This document shows, one piece after another, positions 1-5,094 of a DNA stretch of 5,369 nt. Source of the DNA: Candidatus Cloacimonadota bacterium. Lineage in GTDB: Bacteria > Cloacimonadota > Cloacimonadia > Cloacimonadales > TCS61. The first letter of the stretch is position 1; each line of letters begins with the position of its first letter. A program made the translations under genes and the position numbers. The notes under the pieces were generated by a model, which saw only the letters and a program-made list of their open reading frames with translations, was not told the DNA's origin and did not search any database. The stretch lies in the NCBI GenBank assembly GCA_016927675.1, contig JAFGMF010000223.1:1-5369 (forward strand), written 5' to 3'.

Positions 1-1047
1 CTGGGCGCACATGATTTTTTCAGCAAACCATTTGCCCGGAACGAGATAATGCGCGTGATCAATAATATCACTGCCGGTCCGCAGATCAGGCAGGATCAGT
101 TTACCGATCTTAGGGAAATGATGGGCAACAGTGAACCTGTGCGCAGGGTTCTGGCAGATATCGAGCGAATTTTTGACCGAAACATAACCGTTTTCCTGGA
201 AGGAGAAACAGGCACCGGAAAAGAATTGTTCGCCCGGCTGATTCACGATCGTAGTTCACGCCGAAGTCATCCCTTCATAGCTGTTGACTGCGGTGCCATC
301 CCCGATAATTTGTTCGAAAGCGAGCTGTTCGGACATACCAGAGGTGCTTTCACAAATGCCATAGCAGCCAAAAAGGGGAAATTCGAAATCGCAGACGGAG
401 GTACGGTTTTTCTGGATGAGATCAACAGCCTGCCGCTGCATCTCCAGCCTAAGTTTCTGAGAGTTCTGCAGGAAAATGAATTTCAGAAACTGGGTGCTGA
501 GAAATCTCAAAAAATAGATGTCCGCATTATTGCCGCTTCCAATAATGACATCTACGAAGATGTTAGAAACGGTAATTTCCGGGAAGATCTGTTTTATCGG
601 ATTCACGAATACAAGATCGATCTGCCGACTCTGCGGCAGAGAAAAGATGATATTATGACGATCGCTGCATATTTTCTCAAGGAATTCAACGCAGAATTTG
701 CTAAAAAAATCACCGGTTTCAGCAGAGAAGCTGTCGACTTACTGGAAAACTACGGCTGGCCCGGAAATATCCGGGAATTGAAGAATGTTGTTAAAAGCGC
801 GGTTCTGTTAACCGATAACGATCAGATCGGACAAGATCATCTTATTCTGAAGAATATCAGAAAAAATAATGAATCTCATTGCGATGATGAAGAAGATGAC
901 ATTTTCGATAAATTCACCTTAAAAACGGAAGAAGAAATTATCCGTAAAGCTCTGCAGAAAACCAGATATAATAAAACCGAAGCGGCAAAATTACTCGGCA
1001 TCAGTCGCAGCCATCTATATAAAAAACTGGAAAAATTCGATATCTGA
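1..1047 (+). CDS. NtrC-family sigma-54-dependent response regulator, 5' truncated by window edge
   Basis: This is a transcription activator that hydrolyses ATP to open sigma-54 RNA polymerase complexes. The reading frame is open from base 1, so the ATG at 49 is internal and the true start lies outside the window; 348 residues are visible. Residues 1-11 (LGAHDFFSKPF) are the end of a receiver domain, with the conserved Lys9-Pro10 pair. The AAA+ domain follows: Walker A GETGTGKE at 68-75, the sigma-54 contact loop GAFTNA at 115-120, Walker B GGTVFLDE at 133-140, sensor I around AASNND at 178-183, arginine-finger region NFREDLFYRI at 192-201, and sensor II GWPGNIRELKN at 252-262. An acidic linker (about 294-301) leads to a Fis-type helix-turn-helix at about 323-344 (NKTEAAKLLGISRSHLYKKL). 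The loop is GAFTNA rather than the canonical GAFTGA; all other key motifs are intact. A partner histidine kinase is probably upstream but is not seen. The gene is followed by a sigma-54-like promoter for a secreted protein. The family call is secure; the target genes are inferred. Confidence 0.96.
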   Translation: MGAHDFFSKPFARNEIMRVINNITAGPQIRQDQFTDLREMMGNSEPVRRVLADIERIFDRNITVFLEGETGTGKELFARLIHDRSSRRSHPFIAVDCGAIPDNLFESELFGHTRGAFTNAIAAKKGKFEIADGGTVFLDEINSLPLHLQPKFLRVLQENEFQKLGAEKSQKIDVRIIAASNNDIYEDVRNGNFREDLFYRIHEYKIDLPTLRQRKDDIMTIAAYFLKEFNAEFAKKITGFSREAVDLLENYGWPGNIRELKNVVKSAVLLTDNDQIGQDHLILKNIRKNNESHCDDEEDDIFDKFTLKTEEEIIRKALQKTRYNKTEAAKLLGISRSHLYKKLEKFDI

Positions 1048-1192
1048 ACAACACTCAGGGTGATGGACATTTTGTGTTCAGAAAAAACATTTCGTCTGAA
1101 TAATTCAATTATCCCGGACCGATAAAGAGACGACAGGAAAATTCCTAACATCCACTATACAAACACATTAGGCTTCTCGAGCCAGCAGTGTT
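1048..1192. other. Intergenic region without gene; possible activator-binding repeats
   Basis: No ORF with start and ribosome binding site is visible here. I see no T-run terminator after the regulator gene, so read-through into the next gene is possible. Short dyads are present: TGAACA (1045-1050) against TGTTCA (1075-1080), TTCAG (1077-1081) against CTGAA (1096-1100), and the 11-base palindrome TGAATAATTCA (1097-1107). They lie about 100-160 bp upstream of the predicted sigma-54 transcription start, where enhancer sites for NtrC-type activators are commonly found. Such short dyads arise often by chance, so this is only a candidate upstream activating region. Confidence 0.3.
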
Positions 1193-1200
1193 ATCCTCAC

Positions 1201-1219
1201 TTTTCATTTGGCATGAAAA
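1201..1219. repeat. 7-bp inverted repeat overlapping the -24 element
   Basis: TTTTCAT (1201-1207) and ATGAAAA (1213-1219) are perfect inverse copies separated by TTGGC. The repeat spans the -24 GG of the predicted sigma-54 promoter. It may be a repressor or activator half-site pair, or chance in AT-rich DNA. Confidence 0.5.
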
Positions 1220-1224
1220 TGGCT
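1209..1224 (+). promoter_or_regulatory. Putative sigma-54 (-24/-12) promoter
   Basis: TGGCAT-N5-TGGCT matches the TGGCAC-N5-TTGCA consensus with the obligatory GG (1210-1211) and GC (1222-1223) at the correct 12-base offset; three consensus positions differ. Predicted transcription start is near 1235, leaving a leader of about 29 bases before the ATG at 1264. The gene directly upstream encodes a sigma-54 activator, which makes the match more believable. Expression would need the activator in its phosphorylated or otherwise active state. Confidence 0.6.
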
Positions 1225-1251
1225 GATTGATCAACAGCAAATAAATTTTAA

Positions 1252-1257
1252 GTGAGG
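1252..1257 (+). promoter_or_regulatory. Ribosome binding site deciding the 1264 start
   Basis: GTGAGG serves as the Shine-Dalgarno. It is 6 bases before the ATG at 1264 and 9 before the ATG at 1267. The in-frame GTG at 1252 and ATG at 1258 overlap or abut this site and lack their own, so they are unlikely starts. The site sits inside the right arm of the 10-bp inverted repeat. Confidence 0.7.
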
Positions 1258-1263
1258 ATGTTA

Positions 1264-3516
1264 ATGATGAAATGGATATTAGCTTTGTTTTTTTTGATTT
1301 TTGTCTGGAGTAGTATCTGGGCAGGTTTTGAATTGGAGAATTTCAATGATGCTTCTGTCTGGGAAGGTTATGAGCCGATCGGGTATCCCTCTTATGCTCC
1401 AATGACTTTCAACGGCAATCAATGGAGTTTTACCGATGTAGTTCAATACACTTCCGGAAGTGATTACGAGCTTGAGATAAGGCATGCCGGTCCGGGTCCC
1501 GGAAAAATCAGCAGCCATCAATTCACCAATGGAGCCGGGACTCTCACATTTAACGCTTATTACGTTGATAATCCGGGCAAGGTGCACATCCTGTATTCAC
1601 CTAATAACAGTAACTGGTATTATGCTGAGTATGACAAATCTATCAATACTGCAAGTTCCTCTTCATATTCCGTAGCAATAAACAATTCTCAGGCAAAGTA
1701 TATCAGGATTCAATCCTCTACATCACTCATCAATAAAGTCAGGATCGACGACATCGCGCTTAGCGATGAACTGGCTCCTGAACTGCCTGTTGTTGCTGTA
1801 GCCGGGATCAGTAATATAACCAAATTCACCGCTCAGGGTGGTGGAAATGTAACCAGTGACGGAGGAGCGATCGTAACAGCCCGTGGTATCTGCTGGAGTA
1901 CATCGCAGGGTCCTAATCTTAGCAATTGCGGAGATAATTTCACTGTAGATGGCTCCGGGACCGGATCATATATCAGTCAGTTAACGGGATTATCTGCAAA
2001 TACATTCTACTACGTCCGGGCTTATGCGACAAATTCTGTTGGAACAGCATATTCCGAATACAATTTCCCGGCAACTTTTACAACTCAGAATTATGTTGCG
2101 CCTACTGCTGTCACTGATAATGCTTCGAGTGTCAATCATGTATTCGCCAGGCTTAATGGAACCGTAAATGGAGATGAAGCTGAGACAACGGTAGTATTCG
2201 AATATGGATTAACCGAAGACTATGGTTCAGAGATAACTGCAGATCAAAGCCCGTTAACAGGTGCTGGTGATCAGGCTGCTCAGGCTTCGTTATCCGAACT
2301 GGATGAATATACGACTTACCATTACCGGGTTAAAGCCACCAACGTAATCGGCACAACCTATGGCTCGGATAAAACCTTTACTACTGCAAATAATCCAAAT
2401 CAGACTTCCACCCAGTCAATTCCCGCGGAAGAACCGGATCCCGACCCTATCGATTTTACCGGTACAGGTGTAACGGTTGACTTTTCAGGTGTTTCCGGTG
2501 CTACCGGCACAGACGATATCACCGTGAGTAAATATAACGAACAGCCAACTGATTTGAGTGGTCTGATCGGATCTGAGTTGAATATCGCCGGTACCAGTTA
2601 CCTGTTTACAAATCACACCGGATTTACTTTCAGTTCCGAAATCAGATTCCTTATCAGCGATATCCCGGGTGTTAATCCTTCTCTTTTTTCGAATTTCGAA
2701 AATGGTGATCCTACAGACATAAGCCTGTGGAAACGTCCTGAATATGGTACGGGCGAATTTGTTAATCAGGGTTATCTCCTCTATAATAAAGGAGCCGATA
2801 ATACCAATGTTACAGCAGATGATTATCTGTATATGGATGGTATATCGGATTTCAGTGAGATCACCTTTACTTCGTCCGGCGATCACTATCTTCCGGTAAC
2901 ATTATCTTCCTTCACTTCTCTTTTTGCCGATAACGCTGTTCTGCTCAACTGGACGACTCAGAGTGAAACCGGCAATCTGGGCTGGTTTGTTTATCGAAAC
3001 ATTATTGAAGAGTTAAATGAATCAATGCAACTCAACACAGATATTATCCCCGGGGCGGGTACCACATCCGAGCCAACTGATTACAGCTATCTGGACGAAC
3101 TGCCAGCTGCAAGCGGCACAACCTATTACTACTGGCTGGAAAGCATTGATATAAGTGGTTTTTCTCAAACTTTCGGACCGCTTACCGCTGTTATCCCTCC
3201 GGATAATCAGGACCCCGATCTGCCCGAAATTCCACAATGGATCGGAGCCCGAAATTATCCCAATCCCTTCAATCCGAACACGGTTATCGAATACTCTCTT
3301 CCGGAGACCTGCAGCGGAGAGATAATCATCAGTGTGTACAATATCCACGGACAGACAGTTACAGAATTCAGGATAATAAATGATGAATCTTTGACTGGAT
3401 CAGTTATCTGGAACGGCAGGGATGAGTCGGGGAAAGCAGTTGCCAGCGGCGTTTATTTCTGCCGGGTTCAGGCAGGAAAAACATCATACAGTCATAAAAT
3501 GGTAATGATGAAATAG
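1264..3516 (+). CDS. Exported multidomain surface protein with Fn3-like domains and FlgD-like/T9SS-type C-terminal domain
   Basis: This is a 750-residue exported protein, probably displayed on or released from the cell surface. A Sec signal peptide covers residues 1-20 (hydrophobic ILALFFLIFVW, likely cut after SIWA). Residues about 21-168 form a beta-rich domain ending in KVRIDDIAL, resembling carbohydrate-binding or discoidin-like jelly rolls. Two fibronectin-III-like domains follow: 173-275 (hallmarks VTARGICWSTS and YYVRAYATNSVGTAYS) and 279-376 (FEYGLTEDYGS and YHYRVKATNVIGTTYG). A Pro/Asp linker leads to an unassigned beta-rich region (about 396-541). Then comes LPVTLSSF at 543-550 with WTTQSETGNLGWFVYRN (563-579) and YYYWLES (621-627). 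The C-terminal FlgD-like Ig domain (about 664-750) starts NYPNPFNPNT, contains VYNIHG and GVYFCRVQAG, and ends KMVMMK, as in type IX sorting domains. No enzymatic motif is evident. It stands alone between a sigma-54-like promoter and a terminator. Adhesion or matrix binding is plausible but unproven. Confidence 0.93.
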   Translation: MMKWILALFFLIFVWSSIWAGFELENFNDASVWEGYEPIGYPSYAPMTFNGNQWSFTDVVQYTSGSDYELEIRHAGPGPGKISSHQFTNGAGTLTFNAYYVDNPGKVHILYSPNNSNWYYAEYDKSINTASSSSYSVAINNSQAKYIRIQSSTSLINKVRIDDIALSDELAPELPVVAVAGISNITKFTAQGGGNVTSDGGAIVTARGICWSTSQGPNLSNCGDNFTVDGSGTGSYISQLTGLSANTFYYVRAYATNSVGTAYSEYNFPATFTTQNYVAPTAVTDNASSVNHVFARLNGTVNGDEAETTVVFEYGLTEDYGSEITADQSPLTGAGDQAAQASLSELDEYTTYHYRVKATNVIGTTYGSDKTFTTANNPNQTSTQSIPAEEPDPDPIDFTGTGVTVDFSGVSGATGTDDITVSKYNEQPTDLSGLIGSELNIAGTSYLFTNHTGFTFSSEIRFLISDIPGVNPSLFSNFENGDPTDISLWKRPEYGTGEFVNQGYLLYNKGADNTNVTADDYLYMDGISDFSEITFTSSGDHYLPVTLSSFTSLFADNAVLLNWTTQSETGNLGWFVYRNIIEELNESMQLNTDIIPGAGTTSEPTDYSYLDELPAASGTTYYYWLESIDISGFSQTFGPLTAVIPPDNQDPDLPEIPQWIGARNYPNPFNPNTVIEYSLPETCSGEIIISVYNIHGQTVTEFRIINDESLTGSVIWNGRDESGKAVASGVYFCRVQAGKTSYSHKMVMMK

Positions 3517-3535
3517 TCTGTTCTCCAGTTAAACG

Positions 3536-3576
3536 AAAAACTTCCGAAATCGTCATAATTTCGGAAGTTTTTTTTT
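3536..3576. terminator. Strong rho-independent terminator, probably bidirectional
   Basis: A perfect 10-bp stem, CTTCCGAAAT (3541-3550) with ATTTCGGAAG (3558-3567), has a 7-base loop. It is followed by nine Ts (3568-3576) and preceded by five As (3536-3540). On the plus strand it ends the gene that stops at 3516. On the minus strand the AAAAA becomes a short U-run, so it can also end the convergent gene whose stop codon is at 3635. Confidence 0.93.
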
Positions 3577-3634
3577 AATTACGCAATTGAAATAAGAAAT
3601 CAAGACCTGAAAAATCAGATTGGCTGAAAGCTGA

Positions 3635-4321
3635 TTATTTCTCCCCAGCCAGCCTGATCAACTCAGTATAATAATTAAATCCCCATTTATAGGCAAAATC
3701 TACGACCTCATTGAGTATCTTTTGTGCCTCTTCATTCATTTCTGTCCCGCTGGATTCGTTCGGTTCAGGATTTAATTTAGTAATCACGACCTGAAGATAA
3801 TAAGTTTCCATAAAACGACCGCGAACGTCCAGATCAAGATTTGCGCTGCCTTTTCTGATCCCTTGAGACGGCAGGTAACCATCCATCATAATGCCGATGT
3901 AAAACCCCTGATTATTTTCCTGAATTTCCCTGCAGAAATAATGCCCCAATGATTTTGTGTTATGTAACTCATAACCGTTATCACAAGCCCAGTTATACAA
4001 ACTCAGTTCAATTATTCTGGATAAAATATCCTTATCTTCCAGTTCACCTGCATTGATCCCTTCAATAGCGATTTTGCCGTTATCGATCTCATTTTGCAGA
4101 TAACTGTATTCTTTGATGTATTTCTCTGCCTCTTCATGTGCTGAGCCCTTCATCTGACAGGGATCCTGAACAACCGGGATCCTGTTACCATCATCAGATT
4201 CTATGTATTGAATGTCTGCCTCTTCCTCAACAGAACCTTCCGTTGACATTAAATCAGCGAATGAAAGCACTATCACCAAAAAGAAAATAACCAGCCCTGT
4301 TGAAATTGATTTTGATTTCAC
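3635..4321 (-). CDS. Exported protein of unknown function (228 aa)
   Basis: I do not recognise this family. Using the GTG at 4321-4319, the protein has 228 residues. An N-terminal segment (KSKSIS, then a hydrophobic stretch at about 9-22) looks like a Sec signal peptide with possible cleavage after S-F-A22; no lipobox is seen. The mature part begins acidic (about 24-45), then has a charged, probably helical stretch (60-85). Three cysteines are present (55, 113, 130), a number that leaves at least one unpaired within a monomer. A central segment (about 105-182) alternates aromatic and hydrophobic residues (NWACDNGYEL, GHYFC, FYIGIMMDGYLPSQG, YYLQVVITKL) and could be one compact alpha/beta domain. 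The C-terminus (195-228) is helical with aromatics (FAYKWGFNYYTELI). The gene is convergent with the surface protein and shares its terminator. It has no adjacent operon partner. Start choice: the upstream in-frame TTG at 4324 would lie too close to the Shine-Dalgarno. It is likely a real gene because of the complete export signal and RBS. Confidence 0.82.
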   Translation of the reverse strand: MKSKSISTGLVIFFLVIVLSFADLMSTEGSVEEEADIQYIESDDGNRIPVVQDPCQMKGSAHEEAEKYIKEYSYLQNEIDNGKIAIEGINAGELEDKDILSRIIELSLYNWACDNGYELHNTKSLGHYFCREIQENNQGFYIGIMMDGYLPSQGIRKGSANLDLDVRGRFMETYYLQVVITKLNPEPNESSGTEMNEEAQKILNEVVDFAYKWGFNYYTELIRLAGEK

Positions 4322-4325
4322 CAAA

Positions 4326-4331
4326 TCCCCT
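4326..4331 (-). promoter_or_regulatory. Ribosome binding site favouring a GTG start
   Basis: On the minus strand AGGGGA precedes TTTG and then the GTG at 4321-4319, leaving 4 bases between the site and the GTG. The alternative TTG start at 4324 would leave only one base. The GTG also lies in a small potential hairpin, GATTT-GGTG-AAATC (4327 down to 4314). Confidence 0.55.
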
Positions 4332-4354
4332 ATTAGATATTTTTTAATTTTTAA

Positions 4355-4383
4355 TGAATACTGATCGGAAAAAACGTATTCAA
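4355..4383 (-). promoter_or_regulatory. Weak candidate sigma-70 promoter for the minus-strand gene
   Basis: Read on the minus strand, TTGAAT (4383-4378) and TATTCA (4360-4355) are separated by exactly 17 bases. They match 4 of 6 and 3 of 6 positions of the TTGACA/TATAAT consensus, and lie 34 bases before the GTG. A perfect TTGACA (4397-4392) is nearby but has no -10 box at normal spacing. In AT-rich DNA this evidence is weak. Confidence 0.3.
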
Positions 4384-4527
4384 GCCCTGACTGTCAATTT
4401 TTTTTGGGATATCTTTAACGCTGTTAACAACATTAATCAGCATTTAAGTATCATAATTTGTTGATAATATTATAGTTATATCAAACCTTCATGATCAACA
4501 CAAACGCACAGGTTGACAGAACAGACA
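4384..4527. other. AT-rich intergenic spacer
   Basis: There is no supported gene here. The stretch is rich in T- and A-runs (for example the eight Ts at about 4398-4405) and in TA-rich patches such as ATAATATTATAGTTAT. It probably holds the upstream promoter region of the minus-strand gene. Toward 4528 the base composition changes to the GC-richer repeat island. Confidence 0.5.
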
Positions 4528-4550
4528 ACACCTGCAGCTGGCGGATTACT

Positions 4551-4575
4551 CATTCCAACGCTGCCTGTTGGAATG
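4551..4575. repeat. Palindromic hairpin, type A copy 1
   Basis: A 9-bp perfect stem, CATTCCAAC (4551-4559) with GTTGGAATG (4567-4575), has the 7-base loop GCTGCCT. It is the best preserved hairpin of the island. It is not followed by a T-run, so it is not a classic terminator. Confidence 0.8.
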
Positions 4576-4582
4576 CCCGATC

Positions 4583-4596
4583 TCCGCTCCTGCGGA
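4583..4596. repeat. Small hairpin inside repeat island
   Basis: TCCGC (4583-4587) pairs with GCGGA (4592-4596) around the loop TCCT. It directly follows the first type A palindrome. The corresponding place in the second copy (4711-4725) has lost this stem but keeps CTCC and CGGAC. Confidence 0.55.
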
Positions 4597-4614
4597 CATA
4601 ACACATGCTCTCCT

Positions 4615-4627
4615 CACGCAGAGCGTG
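4615..4627. repeat. Palindromic hairpin, type B copy 1
   Basis: CACGC (4615-4619) pairs with GCGTG (4623-4627) around AGA. The core ACGCAGAGC recurs at 4643-4651. Confidence 0.6.
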
Positions 4628-4636
4628 CAGTCTGCT

Positions 4637-4659
4637 GTTCCAACGCAGAGCATAGGAAC
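4637..4659. repeat. Palindromic hairpin, type B copy 2, decayed
   Basis: GTTCC (4637-4641) pairs with GGAAC (4655-4659). The inner CGC-AGA-GC core still partly pairs, and two mismatches break what looks like an originally continuous 10-bp stem. This copy shows that the units were longer palindromes before decay. Confidence 0.6.
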
Positions 4660-4679
4660 CAGATAAAATCCCAGATCCT

Positions 4680-4704
4680 CGTTCCAAGGGTCTCCGTTGA
4701 AATG
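4680..4704. repeat. Palindromic hairpin, type A copy 2, decayed
   Basis: TTCCAAGGG (4682-4690) faces CCGTTGAAA (4694-4702) around TCT with two mismatches. TCCGTTG (4693-4699) can alternatively pair with CAACGGA (4719-4725). Along 27 bases it matches copy 1 at 20 positions. Confidence 0.6.
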
Positions 4705-4737
4705 CCAAGACTTCACTCCAACGGACTTTCTTCATGA

Positions 4738-5053
4738 AGAACGATGATCGCCAGGTTCTGACGCTGAGTTAAACAGCTGAGTTTTTCCTGGTTTTTACTG
4801 AAGATGCCGGCAGGTAATGTGACAGAAGCAATAAGCAGAGGAAAAAATAATTATCAAGAATTTCGTAATCAGGTTCATCTCCTGAGGAGAATTTAATTTT
4901 TCACAATATTTATATTCCTTCAAGAAATCTCAATCAGAGTTCTTAGTAAGATCAATAAAAAATATTACCTGATCAGTTAGTCAATTTATCAGACAATTCC
5001 CTGCTCGTAATTGCATACTGAAATCCGGAAAAAAAAATTTGCAGGATAATCAA
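4738..5053. other. AT-rich intergenic spacer without gene
   Basis: No ORF with export signal, RBS or recognisable protein is visible on either strand. Minor structures: an 8-base direct repeat GCTGAGTT (4763-4770 and 4776-4783) inside a weak CCAGG/CCTGG dyad followed by TTTTT (4751-4796); a short hairpin TCTCC-TGA-GGAGA (4878-4890) followed by ATTTAATTTTT; and a nine-A run (5029-5037). A promoter for the gene at 5086 should lie here. A GATAAT (5045-5050) could be its -10 box, but no good -35 box lies 16-18 bases upstream. Confidence 0.45.
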
Positions 5054-5094
5054 CCTGATCATGTCTGCTATACCGGAGGCAGATAATGATCAGG
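5054..5094 (+). promoter_or_regulatory. Hairpin covering the start codon of the 5086 gene
   Basis: CCTGATCAT (5054-5062) is the exact reverse complement of ATGATCAGG (5086-5094), the first three codons of the gene. Inside it, TCTGC (5064-5068) pairs with GCAGA (5079-5083). Together they give 14 base pairs with a small 1/2-base internal loop and a 10-base apical loop TATACCGGAG. The Shine-Dalgarno GGAGG (5075-5079) is mostly in the apical loop, while the AUG is fully paired. If folded in mRNA this should restrain translation, as in RNA thermometers or protein- and sRNA-controlled leaders. A DNA operator is the alternative. Confidence 0.65.

Larger units (their letters stand above)
1193..1259. 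repeat. 10-bp perfect inverted repeat bracketing the promoter and covering the RBS
   Basis: ATCCTCACTT at 1193-1202 is the exact reverse complement of AAGTGAGGAT at 1250-1259. The 47-base interior contains the -24/-12 promoter. The right arm contains the Shine-Dalgarno sequence of the gene at 1264. In a transcript starting upstream of 1193 the arms could pair and hide the ribosome binding site. A transcript starting from the -12 element (about 1235) would lack the left arm. It could instead be a DNA operator with two half-sites. The repeat is seen directly; both roles are inferred. Confidence 0.75.
4528..4730. repeat. Island of degenerate palindromic intergenic repeats (A-B-B-A arrangement)
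   Basis: This block is clearly richer in GC than the DNA on both sides. It contains two kinds of short palindromic unit. Type A: CATTCCAACGCTGCCTGTTG and its continuation (4551-4577) recurs with 20 of 27 identities at 4680-4706, and similarity continues into CTCCTGCGGAC against CTCCAACGGAC. Type B: CACGCAGAGCGTG (4615-4627) and the decayed GTTCCAACGCAGAGCATAGG unit (4637-4659), which share ACGCAGAGC. The ORFs through it on both strands (about 4513-4737 plus, 4550-4735 minus) have no RBS. They read like the low-complexity conceptual products (IPTL-, SHAER-, VPR-S-VGMP-like) often mis-annotated from dispersed repeats of this kind in environmental bacteria. That resemblance is from memory and unverified. 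I call it a non-coding repeat, not a gene. Confidence 0.72.

Noticed and set aside
256..606. Minus-strand ORFs within 256-606, 876-1151, 1279-1587, 2485-2886 and 3022-3348
   Set aside because: They are antisense shadows of well-supported plus-strand genes, without family features; the first lies opposite the conserved AAA+ motifs.
1045..1100. Hairpins after the regulator gene as a terminator
   Set aside because: Stems of only 5-6 bp with long loops, and no T-run follows them.
1252..1263. Upstream starts (GTG 1252, ATG 1258) for the surface protein
   Set aside because: They coincide with or touch the Shine-Dalgarno sequence and have none of their own; they would add MRML before a signal peptide that is complete from 1264.
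4528..4730. CRISPR array
   Set aside because: Repeat units are degenerate, unequally spaced, of two kinds, and without unique spacers of constant length.
4513..4737. 74-codon plus-strand ORF and the overlapping 61-codon minus-strand ORF (4550-4735)
   Set aside because: Both run through palindromic repeats, lack a ribosome binding site, have odd composition (several Cys, Pro, His and Arg) and look like translated repeats rather than proteins.
4734..4772. 12-codon ORF (MKNDDRQVLTLS)
   Set aside because: No ribosome binding site, no neighbours that suggest a leader peptide, and too short to support.
4751..4796. CCAGG/CCTGG dyad followed by TTTTT as a terminator
   Set aside because: The stem is 5 bp with a 31-base loop containing a direct repeat, and no upstream plus-strand gene needs it.
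5027..5042. Possible sigma-54 promoter for the 5086 gene (GG at 5027-5028, GC of TTTGCA at 5041-5042)
   Set aside because: The GG-to-GC offset is 14 bases instead of 12 and the -24 side is CCGGAA rather than TGGCAC. The intervening nine-A run could vary in length, but nothing shows that it does.
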